43,848 nt of DNA from Rachicladosporium sp. CCFEE 5018 (taxonomy: Eukaryota > Ascomycota > Dothideomycetes > Cladosporiales > Cladosporiaceae): contig KZ111145.1 of assembly GCA_002077045.2 (NCBI GenBank), forward strand, positions 1-43,848. The letters are read 5' to 3'. The position numbers were made by a program, and so were the translations under genes. The notes beneath the pieces were generated by a model. It made no database searches and was not told where the DNA came from. It saw only the letters and a list, made by a program, of their open reading frames with translations. Of the stretch, positions 42,788 to 43,848 are shown in pieces. Within the stretch, counting starts at the first letter, position 1; each line of letters opens with the position of its first letter.

Positions 42788-43848
42788 TCAGTACGCTCCA
42801 TTGCCGAAGAAGAACCCATCGAACAGATCCACGCCTCCGCCATCACCCCAATTCTGACCATCGCTCGCCATGCCGGCGTCGAAGCCAGCTGTACCGCCCA
42901 TGCCAAAGCCGAAGTCCAACTCTGCGCCACCATTAGTGTTGCCGTTTGTATTGCCCCAGTATGCGGTCCCACTAGGGTCCGAGACGGGAAATGTATCGAG
43001 GAAGTCGAGATTTTCAAATGAAAAATCTGGCTGTTGTTGTGAGATCGTTTGTGCAAAGGGCTGGTAGGGGAGCTGGTTCGAGATGGCGTAGGTAGGTTGA
43101 GGAGGGTTATTGGTCGCGACTTGTGAGGTATACGACGCTGGCGAGGGCAACGCAGCACTAGTGGTCGAGTGTGGAGACTGCGTGTTGTACGAGCCCATAG
43201 CCGAGCTCGGATCCTGTGTCGGCATTTGCTGCTGTTGGAAAGGCACCGAAGTTGTGCGCGTGAGCTGCGGGGATTGACGGACAGCTGTCTGCATCGCAGC
43301 TTGCGTTCTGCGACCAAGCTCATCATCAGTGAAGAGGTCCTTCAGATTCATGTCAAAGCGCGGCAGCTTCTTTCTTTCGCTCTCGGCGCGTTGTCGCATG
43401 CTCTGCAGCTCGCCGAGGACTGGTGTATCACTCTTGCTAGTGGACGCACCCGTGCTCGTGCCACCACTGAAATAGCCGCCTGGACTGCTCAGCGACTGAC
43501 TGGCTAGACTTGACGCTGTGCCGAAACCAGTGGTTGACATGCACATGCTGATTGTAGCTTTTGCCATGCGGCTGAAGGCATCGCGACATGCTTCGGCTGG
43601 TGGGCAGTTCTCGATCAGGTCGGTGAGAACTGATGTTGCAGCTAGGATTGTGAAGTCGACGTCGTCGAGTGTCAGATGTAAGCGCACTGTTGGACTGTGC
43701 CAGATTGCGTAGAGGAATGAGATGCCTGTAAATGTGATCAGCAGACGTTGTGTCGATATCGATGGAATGCAGCATACCGCTCATGAACAAATGATGTGTA
43801 GCCAAGAAGGTGTAGTTCACCAGCTTCAGTCTATGCAGCTGTCGATAC
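42788..43848 (-). CDS. fungal-specific transcription factor, C-terminal part (Ctf1/FarA-like), runs off the window
   Basis: The 3' part of a minus-strand gene with exons 43848-43778 (incomplete) and 43725-42788 and a 52-bp intron (GTATGC...TACAG). Splicing joins F-M-S-G to I-S-F-L-Y, giving a continuous helical fungal-specific transcription factor domain with the C-P-P-A-E-A-C-R-D-A-F segment and S-T-T-G-F-G. This resembles Ctf1/FarA-type Zn2Cys6 regulators of fatty-acid and cutin use; the identification rests on memory of that segment. The tail contains D-M-N-L-K-D-L-F, a Gln/Ser/Pro-rich stretch, and a Phe/Asp/Gly-rich end that looks like an activation domain. The DNA-binding cluster would lie beyond the window. 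Confidence 0.75.

Noticed and set aside
1..43848. tRNA, rRNA, CRISPR arrays or intact transposons
   Set aside because: Looked for tRNA B-box-like cores, regular spaced repeats and transposase motifs; none could be supported beyond the RIP relic.

Overview
The window is fungal nuclear DNA from a filamentous or black-yeast ascomycete. The signs are short GT-AG introns of 52-72 bp, two HET-domain genes, a SAT4-type seven-helix membrane protein, a Zn2Cys6-type regulator, and an AT-rich relic with the mark of repeat-induced point mutation (RIP). The gene families and the pattern of two homologous copies would fit a Dothideomycete such as a Hortaea-like black yeast. That placement is inference; nothing in the window proves it.

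Layout. 1-about 740 is a RIP-mutated relic. 1089-1960 is a DUF829/PaxU-type gene whose reading frame changes near 1680. Then one block of nine genes appears twice: copy A at 2365-21249 and copy B at 21260-39917, separated by exactly ten N. The order in each copy is: small conserved Cys-containing protein (+), mitochondrial acetoacetyl-CoA thiolase (+), GPI8/PIG-K transamidase (-), HET-domain gene 1 (+), HET-domain gene 2 (+), acetolactate-decarboxylase-like protein (-), mitochondrial seryl-tRNA synthetase (-), seven-helix SAT4-type protein (+), and a large low-complexity protein (+). Copy A of the last gene is cut by the gap; copy B is complete. After copy B come a DUF218 protein (+) and the C-terminal part of a fungal transcription factor (-) that runs off the window end.

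The two copies are exactly identical for the first 211 bp and the last 303 bp and differ in between. This is the pattern of two arms of an assembly bubble (haplotypes or homeologs of one locus) laid end to end, rather than a true tandem duplication. Read that way, the window shows one locus in two versions. Housekeeping proteins are about 96-99% identical by eye, HET gene 1 about 87%, and HET gene 2 only about 55-60% over its HET domain, with a different number of C-terminal repeat units. Damage is split between the versions: A has a frameshifted decarboxylase-like gene; B has lost the GPI8 start codon, has a frameshift in HET gene 2 and an early stop in HET gene 1.

The strongest lead is the paired HET locus: allele-like hyperdivergence limited to a roughly 4-5 kb island, and a shared, apparently repeated helical unit of about 30 residues behind each HET domain. 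Amino-acid identities are estimates by eye; no alignment or database search was run.
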